Both the position numbers and the translations under genes were made by a program. A stretch of 64,000 nt of DNA from DATARH01 sp963705325 (lineage in GTDB: Bacteria; Pseudomonadota; Alphaproteobacteria; ATCC43930; CGMCC-115725): the NCBI GenBank assembly GCA_963705325.1, contig OY970069.1, forward strand, positions 1,178,001 to 1,242,000. The letters are read 5' to 3'. Below, in pieces: positions 51,933 through 61,302 of this stretch (the first letter of the stretch is position 1; each line of letters begins with the position of its first letter). The notes below the pieces were generated by a model. It saw only the letters and a list, made by a program, of their open reading frames with translations. It ran no database searches and had not been told where the DNA came from.

Positions 51933-52769
51933 CTAGTTGATGGCCTCACGAGGGCGGGCCGCCGACGAATTAGTCTCTCCAACCGTTGCAGAGCTGTCAC
52001 CCGCGACCGGATCGACGAACTGCTGCACGGGGATTGGTTTTAGATAGCCCTGCTCAAAATCCGCCAAGGTTGAGAGGACCTCAACATCGTGGATGGTGAC
52101 TTTGTGTTCGCTGAACGTGACGAGGCCATCGTCGGTAAGCTGGCGTACCACGCGATTTACATAAGCTTGGCTGAGACCAAGCGCATCTCCGATCGTCTCC
52201 TGGCTTATCGGCAGGCGGAAGGAGCACTGATCAGCCAAGCCGATTACCTGCAGCCGGGTAAGCAGCTCGAGGAGGAAATGGGCAACCCTCTCGAGGGCCG
52301 ATCGCCGACCGACAACCACGAGATGCTCGGCGTAAATCGCCGTGTCGCAGGAAAACGACCAGAATATTTTCGCGGCCAGCCGGGGGTGGCTCGCAAATAG
52401 GCCGTAAAGGTCCTGAATCGGGATAACCGCGACGATCGAGTGCGTTACCGCCTTGATCGAGTAGAGGGCACCCTTAAAGAAGCAGCCCGGTACGCCCGCG
52501 AAATCCCCGGGAACAATAAGGCTGACAACCTGCCGCCGGCCGTCCCGCAAGATCCGATAGCGCATCAAGATGCCCTCGGTGACAAGGAACACGGCGCGCG
52601 ACTTGTTGCCTTCGATGATGACGTCCTCTCGTCGCCGGATGTGCCGTGCCTGTGGGGCAAGACCGCGGACGATGCGCTGCTCCGCGGACGTGAGCGGGAC
52701 GTATTCCGCGAGTTTGCGTGCGAGATGCTCGGACGCGTCCAAATTCGCGCTTGCTAGTAACTTCATCAA
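51933..52769 (-). CDS. Crp/Fnr-family transcriptional regulator
   Basis: A 278-residue regulator with a cyclic-nucleotide-binding-like sensor domain (about 30-150: RREDVIIEGNKSRAVFLVTEGILMRYR, VVSLIVPGDFAGVPG) and a C-terminal winged helix-turn-helix (ISQETIGDALGLSQAYVNRVVRQLTDDGLV). The Cys set of oxygen-sensing Fnr is absent, and the cAMP phosphate-binding Arg-Ser pair is not obvious. The C-terminus has a 40-residue extension. It diverges from the porin gene across 211 bases, so that gene is its first candidate target. Confidence 0.88.
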   Translation of the reverse strand: MMKLLASANLDASEHLARKLAEYVPLTSAEQRIVRGLAPQARHIRRREDVIIEGNKSRAVFLVTEGILMRYRILRDGRRQVVSLIVPGDFAGVPGCFFKGALYSIKAVTHSIVAVIPIQDLYGLFASHPRLAAKIFWSFSCDTAIYAEHLVVVGRRSALERVAHFLLELLTRLQVIGLADQCSFRLPISQETIGDALGLSQAYVNRVVRQLTDDGLVTFSEHKVTIHDVEVLSTLADFEQGYLKPIPVQQFVDPVAGDSSATVGETNSSAARPREAIN

Positions 52770-52886
52770 GGTTCCTCCCGTTCGTTCTCATCGTTTGACC
52801 GCTCTGGTCATTTGACTCCGCGTCTGCTGTCGCAAGCGATGCTGCTTCGCCCCTCCGCGGCGATTTCTTGCGATACAACATAAACC

Positions 52887-52930
52887 TATCAAAATGGCAT
52901 GGTTGATATGCTCCAAACGCATGCGCATGC
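52887..52930. promoter_or_regulatory. Candidate operators between Crp/Fnr and porin genes
   Basis: Two symmetric sites lie 51-94 bases before the porin start: an inverted repeat TATCAA-N10-TTGATA (52887-52908) and a perfect 12-bp palindrome GCATGCGCATGC (52919-52930). The first has half-sites like those of Fnr boxes but in the opposite orientation and wider spacing. Confidence 0.35.
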
Positions 52931-52980
52931 TAACTTCGCCCTCTAGTTGAAAGCAACAGGACTTTGAGAGGGGAAGGAAA

Positions 52981-54543
52981 ATGGGGAGAACGGGGGCGAT
53001 CCGCACCGCGTTTGCCGTTTTGACGACGTCGCTGTTGATCGGCAATGCGCATGCCGACGATCTGCAGGCGAATCAGCTGCTATTGCAGCAGCGGATCGAC
53101 CAGTTGGCCGCAGTCGGACTGGCGCCGGACGTATTCGGTGTCGCCACCAACCCGGCGGCGAGCGCCCCGGCGACGGCGGGCAGCTTCCCGCGTTCGATCC
53201 TGATCCCCGGTACCGATACGTCGATCAAGATCTACGGTCAGATCACCGAAGTGATGGACTATTGGATGTCGGGCGGCAACCCGAACACCAGCCCGCAATC
53301 GACCACGGTCGGCGATAACGGCCAGGTGCAGTCGGCGCCGCTCAACGGTTCCGGCGTAGCCAAGGCGCGCAGCAACGGCATCTGGTGGACGACGCCTAAA
53401 GAGTCGAAGATCGGCTTCGAGACCCGCACCCCGACCCCGCTTGGACAAGTGCGCACGGTGTTCGAGTTCGACTGGGCCGGGTCTGGTTCGTTCGCTCCGG
53501 GCGGCGCCAACCCGACGTCGGTCAGCGACAATTTGGTGCCGCGCTTGCGCTATGCCTACGGCACGTTGGGCGGGCTGCTCGCCGGTCAGGCGACCTCCAA
53601 CTTCTCCGACCCGGACGCCAACAGCGAATGTTTGGACTTCGGTTGTAACGTCGGCGACCCGGGCCATGTGCGTGTCCCGCAGGTTCGCTACACCATCCCG
53701 CTGACGATCGGCTCGTTCTCGGTGTCGGCGGAAACCCCGGCGACCGATATTGGCACGCCCGCGGGGATCGAGGCATCGGATGCCGGCGTCACCTCGAGCA
53801 TAACCACGGCGGCGCCGACCTGCACCGCCGCCGGGGCGACGATTACGTGTACGGCCCCGGCCTCGGCGCTGATCGGCAGCGGCCCGCTGCCGCTCAATGT
53901 CGCCAAGGCGACCGCGCCCGACCTCACCGCGGCCTGGTACCTGCCGCAGTCCTGGGGCCATCTCGACATCTCGGCGGTGATCCGTCCCGGCCTCGACGTC
54001 ACCGATGGCAAGTTCTTCGCCCGCGACTTTGTCGGTTATGGCGGCCATTTCGGCATGAGCTTTCGGCCGGGCTGGTTCGGCTGGGCCAAGGATACCTTCA
54101 ACGGCCAGCTCGTCGTTGGCGAGGCATTGGGCAGCTTCCTGAACAGCAGCGGCAACTTCTCGCTGGCGACGAACTACGGCGCGCCCGGCAAGTATGGCGC
54201 GTTCGGCGGCCCGACGACGGCGGCGGCGGCGGGGAGCGTCCTCGTCCGCCCGACCTTCGAATGGGGCGGCGAAATGGGCTACCAGCACTGGTGGGCGCCC
54301 AACCTGCGTAGCAATATCAGCTTCGGCCTAAATTCACACACGATCCCCACTGCTCTGGTCGCCAGCGCGGGTAACTTCAACGGCATGAACAAGACCCTGA
54401 AGACCTTCCACACCAATTTGATCTGGAACCCGGTGTCGATGGTCGATATCGGCATCGAGTACATGTGGGGCGAGCGTACGACCATCAACAACGGGCACGG
54501 CACGGAAAACGTGCTGATCAGCAAGATCGCCTTCCGCTTCTAG
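52981..54543 (+). CDS. Outer-membrane porin (DcaP-like)
   Basis: A 520-residue outer-membrane protein. Signal peptide (AFAVLTTSLLIGNAHA), a short helical coiled stretch (QANQLLLQQRIDQL), then a barrel starting TSIKIYGQITEVMDYW, with many Gly- and aromatic-rich strands. It ends in KIAFRF, a terminal Phe as expected. Two Cys (SECLDFGCN) probably pair in a loop; another pair lies in TCTAAGATITCT. This is close to the DcaP-type porin pattern (inference). It is followed by a strong terminator and faces a Crp/Fnr regulator. Confidence 0.82.
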   Translation: MGRTGAIRTAFAVLTTSLLIGNAHADDLQANQLLLQQRIDQLAAVGLAPDVFGVATNPAASAPATAGSFPRSILIPGTDTSIKIYGQITEVMDYWMSGGNPNTSPQSTTVGDNGQVQSAPLNGSGVAKARSNGIWWTTPKESKIGFETRTPTPLGQVRTVFEFDWAGSGSFAPGGANPTSVSDNLVPRLRYAYGTLGGLLAGQATSNFSDPDANSECLDFGCNVGDPGHVRVPQVRYTIPLTIGSFSVSAETPATDIGTPAGIEASDAGVTSSITTAAPTCTAAGATITCTAPASALIGSGPLPLNVAKATAPDLTAAWYLPQSWGHLDISAVIRPGLDVTDGKFFARDFVGYGGHFGMSFRPGWFGWAKDTFNGQLVVGEALGSFLNSSGNFSLATNYGAPGKYGAFGGPTTAAAAGSVLVRPTFEWGGEMGYQHWWAPNLRSNISFGLNSHTIPTALVASAGNFNGMNKTLKTFHTNLIWNPVSMVDIGIEYMWGERTTINNGHGTENVLISKIAFRF

Positions 54544-54571
54544 TCGGCGACCGTCCAGTCCCGACCGCGAG

Positions 54572-54600
54572 AACCCGCCGGCACATGCCGGCGGGTTTTT
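54572..54600 (+). terminator. Rho-independent terminator after the porin gene
   Basis: Perfect 12-bp stem AACCCGCCGGCA / TGCCGGCGGGTT with a 2-base gap at the tip, running into TTTTT. Confidence 0.9.
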
Positions 54601-54715
54601 GCTTGCCCGATGGGGCGCCCCAGCGAGGAATCTGGCGCGGCCGAAGAGAGCGGTGTAGACAAACTGCTGTCCGAATTTGCGTCGGAAGGGTGAAGCGGCG
54701 CGGGAGGCGATCGCG

Positions 54716-55963
54716 GTGGAGAATCCCTATTACGATCCCGGCGAAACCCGCGATACAGCCGAGCGCGAAGCGGCGCTGATGGCCGCATTACCACGCGTCG
54801 TCGCCGCCGCGCAGCGCGACGCTCAAGCATACCGGAATAGCCTCGCCGGGATTCGGCCCGACTCCATCACCAGCCGGCAGGCGCTTGCGGAACTGCCGTT
54901 GACCCGAAAGTCGGAGCTAATTGAGCGGCAGCGGCAAAACCCACCGTTCGGCGGGTTCACAACCATCGCGACAGGCGCCGCATCACGGATTTTCGCCTCA
55001 CCCGGCCCCATCTACGAGATCGAAGCGCGGCGCCCCGACTTTTTCCGCATGGCGCGCGCGCTCTATGCCGCCGGGATCCGCGCCGGCGACGTCATCTACA
55101 ATACCTTCTCCTATCATCTGACCCCGGCAGGGGCGATGCTGGAAAGCGCCGCGCTGGCACTCGGCTGCCCCGTTATCCCCGCAGGAACCGGCCAGACCGA
55201 GTTGCAGATGAAGACGATTGCCGACTTGCGCCCGGCCGCCTATGTCGGCACGCCCTCATTTTTAAAAATACTCTGCGACCGCGCTTCCGAAGCCGGCTGC
55301 GACATTGGCTCAATCAAGAAGGCACTCGTCGGCGCGGAGGCATTTCCCGCCGTCTTACGAAACGAATTCCACGATCGCGGGATCGCCGCGATGCAATGTT
55401 ACGGAACCGCCGATCTCGGGCTCATTGCCTACGAGACCCGTGGCCCAGACGGGTCGCTGTGCGCTGGCATGATGGTCGATGAAGGGGTCATCCTCGAACT
55501 GGTCGATCCTGGCACCGGCGTACCGGTCGCCCCGGGCGAGGTTGGCGAGGTGGTGGTCACCACTCTGACACCGGAATATCCGCTCATCCGCTTCGCCACG
55601 GGCGATCTGTCGGCGCTGTTGCTTGAACCGAGCCCTTGTGGACGAACCAACCAGCGCATCAAAGGCTGGCTCGGCCGTGCCGACCAATCGGCCAAGGTGC
55701 GCGGTATGTTCGTCCACCCAATCCAGGTGGGCGAGATCATCCGGCGTCACCCGTCGGTGCGTCACGCGCGCCTCGTCATCGAGCGGCCGCAGGGGGCCGA
55801 CGCGATGACCCTGTTCGTCGAGACGCAAGCGCCTGACGAAGCGGTAGCGATCGCGGCCACCGCGCAGGCGGTGACCAAGCTGCGCGCCGAGGTCACCTGT
55901 GTTCCGGTGGGCAGTCTGCCGCAGGACGGCAAGCTGATCGAAGACCGCCGCCCAATTGGATAG
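54716..55963 (+). CDS. PaaK-like AMP-forming CoA ligase
   Basis: A 415-residue adenylate-forming enzyme of the phenylacetate-CoA ligase group. Blocks visible are AALMAALPRVVAAAQRDAQAYR, LPLTRKSELIERQ, YHLTPAGAMLESAALALGCPVIPAG, CYGTADLGLIAYET, and a C-terminal hinge with GMFVHPIQVGEII. The usual SSGTTG loop is weak (TGAASRIFASPGPIYE). GTG 54716 has GGAGG 8 bases upstream. Phenylacetate pathway genes are absent, so the acid substrate is unknown. A terminator follows. Confidence 0.82.
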   Translation: MENPYYDPGETRDTAEREAALMAALPRVVAAAQRDAQAYRNSLAGIRPDSITSRQALAELPLTRKSELIERQRQNPPFGGFTTIATGAASRIFASPGPIYEIEARRPDFFRMARALYAAGIRAGDVIYNTFSYHLTPAGAMLESAALALGCPVIPAGTGQTELQMKTIADLRPAAYVGTPSFLKILCDRASEAGCDIGSIKKALVGAEAFPAVLRNEFHDRGIAAMQCYGTADLGLIAYETRGPDGSLCAGMMVDEGVILELVDPGTGVPVAPGEVGEVVVTTLTPEYPLIRFATGDLSALLLEPSPCGRTNQRIKGWLGRADQSAKVRGMFVHPIQVGEIIRRHPSVRHARLVIERPQGADAMTLFVETQAPDEAVAIAATAQAVTKLRAEVTCVPVGSLPQDGKLIEDRRPIG

Positions 55964-56112
55964 CGAATTGGGGTTCTCGAATTCATCAATTCGCCCCAAT
56001 TTGTTCAACGCGGTGACGCAATCAGCAGGCAGGTTCGTATGGGTAAGGCTATGCCTTACAGGTTTGTCCCCCAAACCTTGCATCCGGCCGAGTTGCTCGG
56101 ACGGGAGCGACG

Positions 56113-56148
56113 CGGCTCCGGGACTCCCCCTCCGGAGCCGCCTTTTTT
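56113..56148 (+). terminator. Rho-independent terminator upstream of ccmA
   Basis: A 9-bp stem CGGCTCCGG / CCGGAGCCG with a 10-base loop is followed by CC and six T. It ends the PaaK-like transcript and insulates the ccm operon. Confidence 0.85.
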
Positions 56149-56157
56149 CCCCGGCTG

Positions 56158-56823
56158 GTGGCGTTGACGACGTTCTCGGCGGATGGCGATCTTGTCGCTG
56201 AGGATTTAGCTTGCCGACGCGGCGAGCGGCTCGTCTTCGCGCGACTGTCTCTGACCCTACCACCGGGGGACGCTTTGGTACTCACCGGAGCCAATGGCAG
56301 CGGAAAGTCGAGCCTGTTGCGGCTCTTGGCAACGTTGCTGATGCCGGTAACGGGCCGGCTGCTGTGGAACGGTGCGCCAGTGCGGGACGATCTGTCCGCC
56401 TATCGCGCGCGGCTTCACTATGTCGGCCACCTCGAAGCGATAAAGCCCGCCCTTCGCGTCCGCGAAACACTCGCTTTCTGGGCACAGACGCGCGGCATCG
56501 GGACAGCGTCGGTTGACCGCGCGCTTGCTGTGTTCGGCCTTGCCCAGATTGCTGATTGGCCGTGCCGGTGGCTATCAGCCGGGCAACGGCGGCGCCTGGC
56601 GCTTGCCCGCCTCGTCGCCACTCCAGCGCCGCTTTGGCTGCTCGACGAGCCTGGCGCAGCGCTCGATGCCGATGGGGAGGCGCGCCTGGTAGCTGCGATC
56701 GCCGGGCATCGCGATAGAGGCGGGCGCGTCGTTGTGGCGACACATCAGCCGATCGCGCTCTCCGGCGGCAGCGAGTTGCGGCTTGGCGACTTCGCCGTCG
56801 CCGAAACCCTCGTTGACTTCTAG
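56158..56823 (+). CDS. ccmA: Heme exporter ATP-binding protein CcmA
   Basis: A 221-residue ABC ATPase of system I cytochrome c maturation; it powers release of holo-CcmE. Walker A is TGANGSGKSSLLRLL (about residues 42-56), the signature loop is LSAGQRRRLALARL, and Walker B is LWLLDEPGAALD. The start is GTG 56158, close behind the terminator. ccmB follows after 2 bases. Confidence 0.95.
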   Translation: MALTTFSADGDLVAEDLACRRGERLVFARLSLTLPPGDALVLTGANGSGKSSLLRLLATLLMPVTGRLLWNGAPVRDDLSAYRARLHYVGHLEAIKPALRVRETLAFWAQTRGIGTASVDRALAVFGLAQIADWPCRWLSAGQRRRLALARLVATPAPLWLLDEPGAALDADGEARLVAAIAGHRDRGGRVVVATHQPIALSGGSELRLGDFAVAETLVDF

Positions 56824-56825
56824 GA

Positions 56826-57488
56826 ATGTTGGCCTATTTCGGCCTGTTTCGGCGCGAAATTCTGCTCGCTTGGCGCCAGGGCGGCGAGATCGGTCTTGCG
56901 CTCGGTTTTTTCGTGCTCGTCGTCTTGTTGTTTCCGTTGGGCGTTGGCCCGGAGGCGGAGATCCTGAGCCGCATCGGCGCCGGGGTCATCTGGGCAGCGG
57001 CACTGCTTGCCGCGGTGTTGAGTCTGGACCGGCTGTTCGCCGGTGACCATAGCGATGGCGGTCTCGATCTGATGGCTCTGTCGGTGATGCCGCTGGAGGG
57101 CGTCGTCCTCGTCAAGTGTGCCGCGCATTGGGTCATGACGGGCTTGCCGCTTGTAGTGCTGAGCCCGTTTCTGGCACTGCTGTTCAATCTCGACATCGCG
57201 GCGATCCCGACCCTGGTCGTCGGTTTATTGATCGGTACCCCGGCTCTCAGCCTGTTGGGCGCGATCGCTGCGGCGCTCACTCTCGGCGCCCGGCGGCCGG
57301 GGGTGCTGTCCTCGCTGTTGGTGTTGCCGCTCTACCTGCCGGTGCTGATTTTCGGTGCCGGCGCCGCTGAGGCGAGTGTCTCCGGCGGCGCTCGGCCGCA
57401 CCTTCTGCTGCTCGCCGCGCTGAGCCTCGCCGCATTGCCGCTGGCTCCGTTCGCCACGGCGGCAGCGCTACGTCAGGCCCTTGATTGA
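56826..57488 (+). CDS. ccmB: Heme exporter permease CcmB
   Basis: A 220-residue membrane protein with six hydrophobic helices: the opening FGLFRREILLAWRQGGEIGLALGFFVLVVLLFPLGVGPE and the family block LLAAVLSLDRLFAGDHSDGGLDLM are typical. It pairs with CcmA and CcmC. Confidence 0.95.
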   Translation: MLAYFGLFRREILLAWRQGGEIGLALGFFVLVVLLFPLGVGPEAEILSRIGAGVIWAAALLAAVLSLDRLFAGDHSDGGLDLMALSVMPLEGVVLVKCAAHWVMTGLPLVVLSPFLALLFNLDIAAIPTLVVGLLIGTPALSLLGAIAAALTLGARRPGVLSSLLVLPLYLPVLIFGAGAAEASVSGGARPHLLLLAALSLAALPLAPFATAAALRQALD

Positions 57489-57565
57489 ACGCTGCTCGCT
57501 TAAATGTCGCGGTAACCCGTCATGCGGTACAAAGCGGCGATGGAACGCCTATCTAGATTGCGACG

Positions 57566-58321
57566 ATGATATCGCGCTTGGCCAATCCGACCCGCTTTAT
57601 GAGAGCGAGCGGCGCTGTATTGCCGACGTTGGCGTGCGCGACGCCGATCGTGCTGTTGGTTGGGTTCTATCTCGCGCTCTTTGTCGCACCGCCCGATTAC
57701 CAGCAGGGCGAGAGCGTGCGGATCATGTTTGTCCACGTGCCCGCGGCGATCATGGCCGAAGGCGTCTATTACTTCGTCGCGTTAGCGAGCTTTGTCGCAT
57801 TGGTTTGGCGGCATCCACTCGCCGATATCGGTGCGCAGGCCGCAGCACCGCTCGGCGCCGCGTTCACATTGGTCTGTCTGGTCACCGGCTCACTGTGGGG
57901 TCGGCCGATGTGGGGCACCTGGTGGGTGTGGGATGCGCGTCTGACGTCAGTTCTGGTGCTGTTCTTTCTCTATCTCGGCTATATCGCGCTCGCGAACGCA
58001 TTCGACGATCCCAGCCGTGGTTCGCGCGCCGCTTCGGTCCTGGCGCTGATCGGCGTTGTCGACCTGCCGATCATCAAATTCTCGGTCAACTGGTGGAACA
58101 CACTCCACCAGCCGGCCAGCATCCTGCGCGCCGGCGGCCCAACAATCGACAAATCGATGCTGGTACCGCTCATAATCATGGCCTTCGGTTATCTACTGTT
58201 GTTCGTCACCTTGCTGCTGGTACGGATGCGAACCTCGCTCAACGAGCGCAGGGCGCGAGCCGTGCAGTTATCGGCGGTGGTTGCTCCGCCTCCCGCGGGC
58301 GCGAGCCCGGTGCTGCGATGA
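57566..58321 (+). CDS. ccmC: Heme-handling protein CcmC
   Basis: A 251-residue membrane protein with six helices that loads heme onto CcmE. The Trp-rich WWD-type region reads SLWGRPMWGTWWVWDARLTSVLVLFFLYLGY, and the flanking His residues (FVHVPAA and NTLHQPAS) are the expected heme ligands. The 78-base gap after ccmB holds no gene. Its stop overlaps ccmD as ATGA. Confidence 0.95.
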   Translation: MISRLANPTRFMRASGAVLPTLACATPIVLLVGFYLALFVAPPDYQQGESVRIMFVHVPAAIMAEGVYYFVALASFVALVWRHPLADIGAQAAAPLGAAFTLVCLVTGSLWGRPMWGTWWVWDARLTSVLVLFFLYLGYIALANAFDDPSRGSRAASVLALIGVVDLPIIKFSVNWWNTLHQPASILRAGGPTIDKSMLVPLIIMAFGYLLLFVTLLLVRMRTSLNERRARAVQLSAVVAPPPAGASPVLR

Positions 58322-58491
58322 GTGGTTTCAACCAATGGGTCGCGATGGGCGGCTACGCCGCTTTCGTTTGGCCCGCGTATGGGTTCGCGGTAGCAATCCT
58401 CGGTGGGGTCGCCGGACAATCGTGGTGGCGGTACCGCACCAGCCGGCGCGCGCTCGATCGGTTGCAAGGTGAACCACGCACGCGGCAATGA
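58318..58491 (+). CDS. ccmD: CcmD, small heme exporter subunit
   Basis: A 57-residue single-pass protein (GGYAAFVWPAYGFAVAILGGV) with a basic tail (RYRTSRRALDRL). Both ends overlap neighbours by ATGA, so translation is coupled with ccmC and ccmE. Confidence 0.93.
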   Translation: MSGFNQWVAMGGYAAFVWPAYGFAVAILGGVAGQSWWRYRTSRRALDRLQGEPRTRQ

Positions 58492-58967
58492 AGCGCAAGC
58501 ACAAGCGGCTCGCGATCGCATTGTTGGGCCTCGCCGCGTTGGGCGGCGCGACTGCGCTGGTGTTGACGGCATTCAGCGACAATCTGGTGTTCTTTTATAG
58601 CCCAACCGAGCTGGCGGCGAAACCGCACGCCGGGCAGCGTATACGCATCGGCGGGCTAGTCGAGCTTCAGAGCCTGACGCACGAAGATGGAAGGCGGGTC
58701 TCTTTTCGTGTCACCGATGGCAAAACTGATGTTGCGGTCACCTATGAGGGGATATTGCCCGACCTCTTCCGCGAGGGGCAGGGCGTGGTTACCGAAGGGC
58801 GGCTTGGCGCCGACGGCATTTTTGTCGCTAGCACCGTGCTGGCTAAGCACGATGAGCGCTACATGCCGCCGGAAGTTGTCGACGCACTGAAGAAAAGCGG
58901 GCATTGGCAGGAGAGCGGTGCCGATCCCAGCGCGCTCGCCGGCCGCCCGCCGGCTCACATACCCTAA
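58488..58967 (+). CDS. ccmE: Heme chaperone CcmE
   Basis: A 159-residue periplasmic chaperone with an N-terminal anchor helix and an OB-type barrel. The His that binds heme covalently is in VLAKHDERYMPPEV. RIGGLVELQSL and VSFRVTDGKTDVAVTYEGILPDLFREGQGVV are family blocks. ccmF and ccmH are not downstream; they must lie elsewhere. Confidence 0.95.
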   Translation: MKRKHKRLAIALLGLAALGGATALVLTAFSDNLVFFYSPTELAAKPHAGQRIRIGGLVELQSLTHEDGRRVSFRVTDGKTDVAVTYEGILPDLFREGQGVVTEGRLGADGIFVASTVLAKHDERYMPPEVVDALKKSGHWQESGADPSALAGRPPAHIP

Positions 58968-59518
58968 GAAGATGGCCCGGATTCGGCGCTGGCGATGGTT
59001 GAAAGGAATTTGGGCAGGTCGCGCCAGCCGTAGCCCGACGCGGCAACTTGCATGCCATTGAAGGGTAGTAGTTTTCGGCGAACTTCCTTCCCTCCGAGCC
59101 GCTGATAGAAGAACCGGGCAGGGTTTTCGCGCAGCACCCAGATGACCGCCGAGGAATGACCCTCGGCGACGAGCCGAGCGAACATCGCCAGCAGAAGACG
59201 TCGGCCAATCCCCTGATTCTGCCAATCCGGTGCGACATAGAGGGTGAAGACCTCGCTAGTGAACCCGGGCTCGCCGCGGCACTTGCCGCAGCTGCCAAAA
59301 CCAACAATGTCGCCGTCGGCGGTGACCGCGACGCGCACGTTCTTAGGCTCACGGCGGATTACATGGGCCCAGCCGATCGCTCTCCGTTCCGCCGTCAAAC
59401 CGGCGAGATACGGGGTGTCGAGGATGCCTGCGTAGGTCGCCTGCCAAGTCTCGACATCGAGCCGAGCGATCGGACCGGCATCCTCGAGCCGGGCGGAGCG
59501 AATCGTGATCTCATCCAT
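58964..59518 (-). CDS. GNAT-family N-acetyltransferase
   Basis: A 184-residue acetyltransferase. The acetyl-CoA loop is LYVAPDWQNQGIGRRLLLAMF (Q-x-x-G-x-G form), preceded by TIRSARLEDAGPIARLDVETWQATYAG, which resembles the YjaB/PhnO-like group. ATG 59518 begins at MDEITIRSAR; the frame extends to 59566. It overlaps the end of ccmE by 4 bases, convergently. Substrate unknown. Confidence 0.88.
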   Translation of the reverse strand: MDEITIRSARLEDAGPIARLDVETWQATYAGILDTPYLAGLTAERRAIGWAHVIRREPKNVRVAVTADGDIVGFGSCGKCRGEPGFTSEVFTLYVAPDWQNQGIGRRLLLAMFARLVAEGHSSAVIWVLRENPARFFYQRLGGKEVRRKLLPFNGMQVAASGYGWRDLPKFLSTIASAESGPSS

Positions 59519-59603
59519 CGCATCGCCATTCTGCCCCTTTTTGGCGCGCATGGGGAGGGCGCGCACAGTGGCATGTAACGACAGCGGCGACTATCTTTGC
59601 ACC

Positions 59604-60185
59604 ATGAACGCAACCCGGCTTCTCTTTCTCGGTATGGTTTGCACGGCATTGCTGCCGCATACGGCGCATGCGGCAAACAAACCCAAAGCCAAGCCCGCGC
59701 CGGCGAGCCAATCCGCTCCCCCCACCGCGGACCCCGGTCCGGCGAAAGTGCTCGGCAGCGGGGGTTCCTGGACCGCCTACATGGCGCAGAACAAGGCGGG
59801 TAAGGTCTGCTACCTTGTCGGCCAGCCGGCGAAGAGCGAGCCGGCCAACCTGAAACGCAACACCGTCATGGCGACCGTAACACACCGGACCGAGGACAAG
59901 GTGTCCAACGTTGTCAGCTTTGATGAAGGCTATCCGCTGAACGATGATGACGACGTTATCCTGGAGGTCGGCAAGGACAAGTTCACGCTGTTCGCCAAAG
60001 ACGACAGCGCCTGGGCGCGCACTTCCGACCTGGACCAGCAAATCGTCACCGCGCTCGCCCGGGAAAAAGACGCGGTGATCAAAGGAAAATCGAAAAAGGG
60101 CCACGTGACGGTCGATACCTATTTGCTTGCCGGATTCTCCAAGGCGCTGGCGCTGATCGACAAGGCTTGCGATGTCAAGCGCTAG
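59604..60185 (+). CDS. IalB-like (invasion-associated locus B) secreted protein
   Basis: A 193-residue exported protein: signal peptide (MNATRLLFLGMVCTALLPHTAHA), a Lys/Pro-rich linker, then a domain with WTAYMAQNKAGKVCYLVGQPAKSEP, VMATVTHRTEDKVSNVVSFDEGYPL and KGKSKKGHVTVDTYLLAGFSKAL, the IalB-type pattern in alphaproteobacteria. It overlaps the rlmN start by 14 bases, so they share a transcript. Confidence 0.8.
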   Translation: MNATRLLFLGMVCTALLPHTAHAANKPKAKPAPASQSAPPTADPGPAKVLGSGGSWTAYMAQNKAGKVCYLVGQPAKSEPANLKRNTVMATVTHRTEDKVSNVVSFDEGYPLNDDDDVILEVGKDKFTLFAKDDSAWARTSDLDQQIVTALAREKDAVIKGKSKKGHVTVDTYLLAGFSKALALIDKACDVKR

Positions 60186-61302
60186 GATTTCGTCGGAAGG
60201 CGTCGGTACCTCTGCCTGTCGGGACCTGGTTGGCTTGGGTCGCGCCGAACTGGCGGCTGAGATGGCGGGTTTCGGCGCGGAGCCTTTTCGGGCGCGGCAG
60301 CTTTGGCACTGGATCTACCATCGCGGCGTCGCCGATTTCGCGGCGATGACTAATTTGGCCAAACCCTTCCGCGAGCGGCTTGCCGCCCGCTATGTCTTGG
60401 GTCGCCCGGAGGTTGTCGCCGCGCAGATCTCGCGCGACGGTACAAGGAAGTGGCTGCTGCGCTTCGCCGACGGACAGGAGGTCGAAACCGTCCACATTCC
60501 CGAGGAGGATCGCGGCACGCTCTGCGTCTCGTCGCAAGTCGGCTGTACCCTGACCTGCCGCTTTTGCCACACTGGCACCCAGCGGTTGGTGCGCAATCTT
60601 GGCGTTGCCGAGATCGTGGGGCAGGTCATGCTGGCGCGCGACGCGCTGGGCGAATGGCCGTCGCCACGAGAAGACCGGCAACTCACCAACATCGTCCTGA
60701 TGGGAATGGGCGAGCCGCTCTACAATTTTGACAATGTCGCGGCGGCGATGAAGATCGCCATGGATCCGGAGGGGCTGGCGATCTCGCGGCGGAAGATCAC
60801 GCTGTCGACCGCCGGAGTGGTGCCCATGATCGCGCGCTGCGGGCGCGAGATCGGCGTCAACTTGGCGATCTCGCTGCACGCGGTCAGGGACGATGTTCGT
60901 GACGTGCTAGTGCCGCTCAACCGGAAGTATCCAATCGCAGAACTGCTGGATGCCTGCCGCGCCTATCCTGGGTCGAGCAATGCTCGCCGGATTACGTTCG
61001 AGTATGTGATGCTGAAAGGCATCAACGACGGTCCGGCCGAGGCGCGCGAATTGGTGCGCTTGCTGAAGGGCATCCCAGCCAAGGTCAATCTGATCCCGTT
61101 CAACCCGTGGCCGGGCGCTCCGTACGAGTGCTCGACCGATGAAGCGATCACGGCGTTTTCGGACGTTGTGTTCGCTGCCGGCTACTCTGCGCCGGTGCGT
61201 ACGCCGCGCGGCCGCGACATCCTCGCCGCGTGCGGCCAGTTGAAATCGGCGAGCGTTAAGGAGCGACGCAGCGAGCGCGAGCCAGCCTCGGCTTTGGCCT
61301 AG
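60172..61302 (+). CDS. rlmN: Dual-specificity RNA methyltransferase RlmN
   Basis: A 376-residue radical SAM enzyme that methylates C2 of A2503 in 23S rRNA and A37 in some tRNAs. The cluster motif is CTLTCRFC, GEPLYNFDNV is the family block, and the methyl-carrying Cys is in RGRDILAACGQL near the C-terminus. Length is normal. ATG 60172 lies inside the IalB-like gene. Confidence 0.95.
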   Translation: MSSARISSEGVGTSACRDLVGLGRAELAAEMAGFGAEPFRARQLWHWIYHRGVADFAAMTNLAKPFRERLAARYVLGRPEVVAAQISRDGTRKWLLRFADGQEVETVHIPEEDRGTLCVSSQVGCTLTCRFCHTGTQRLVRNLGVAEIVGQVMLARDALGEWPSPREDRQLTNIVLMGMGEPLYNFDNVAAAMKIAMDPEGLAISRRKITLSTAGVVPMIARCGREIGVNLAISLHAVRDDVRDVLVPLNRKYPIAELLDACRAYPGSSNARRITFEYVMLKGINDGPAEARELVRLLKGIPAKVNLIPFNPWPGAPYECSTDEAITAFSDVVFAAGYSAPVRTPRGRDILAACGQLKSASVKERRSEREPASALA

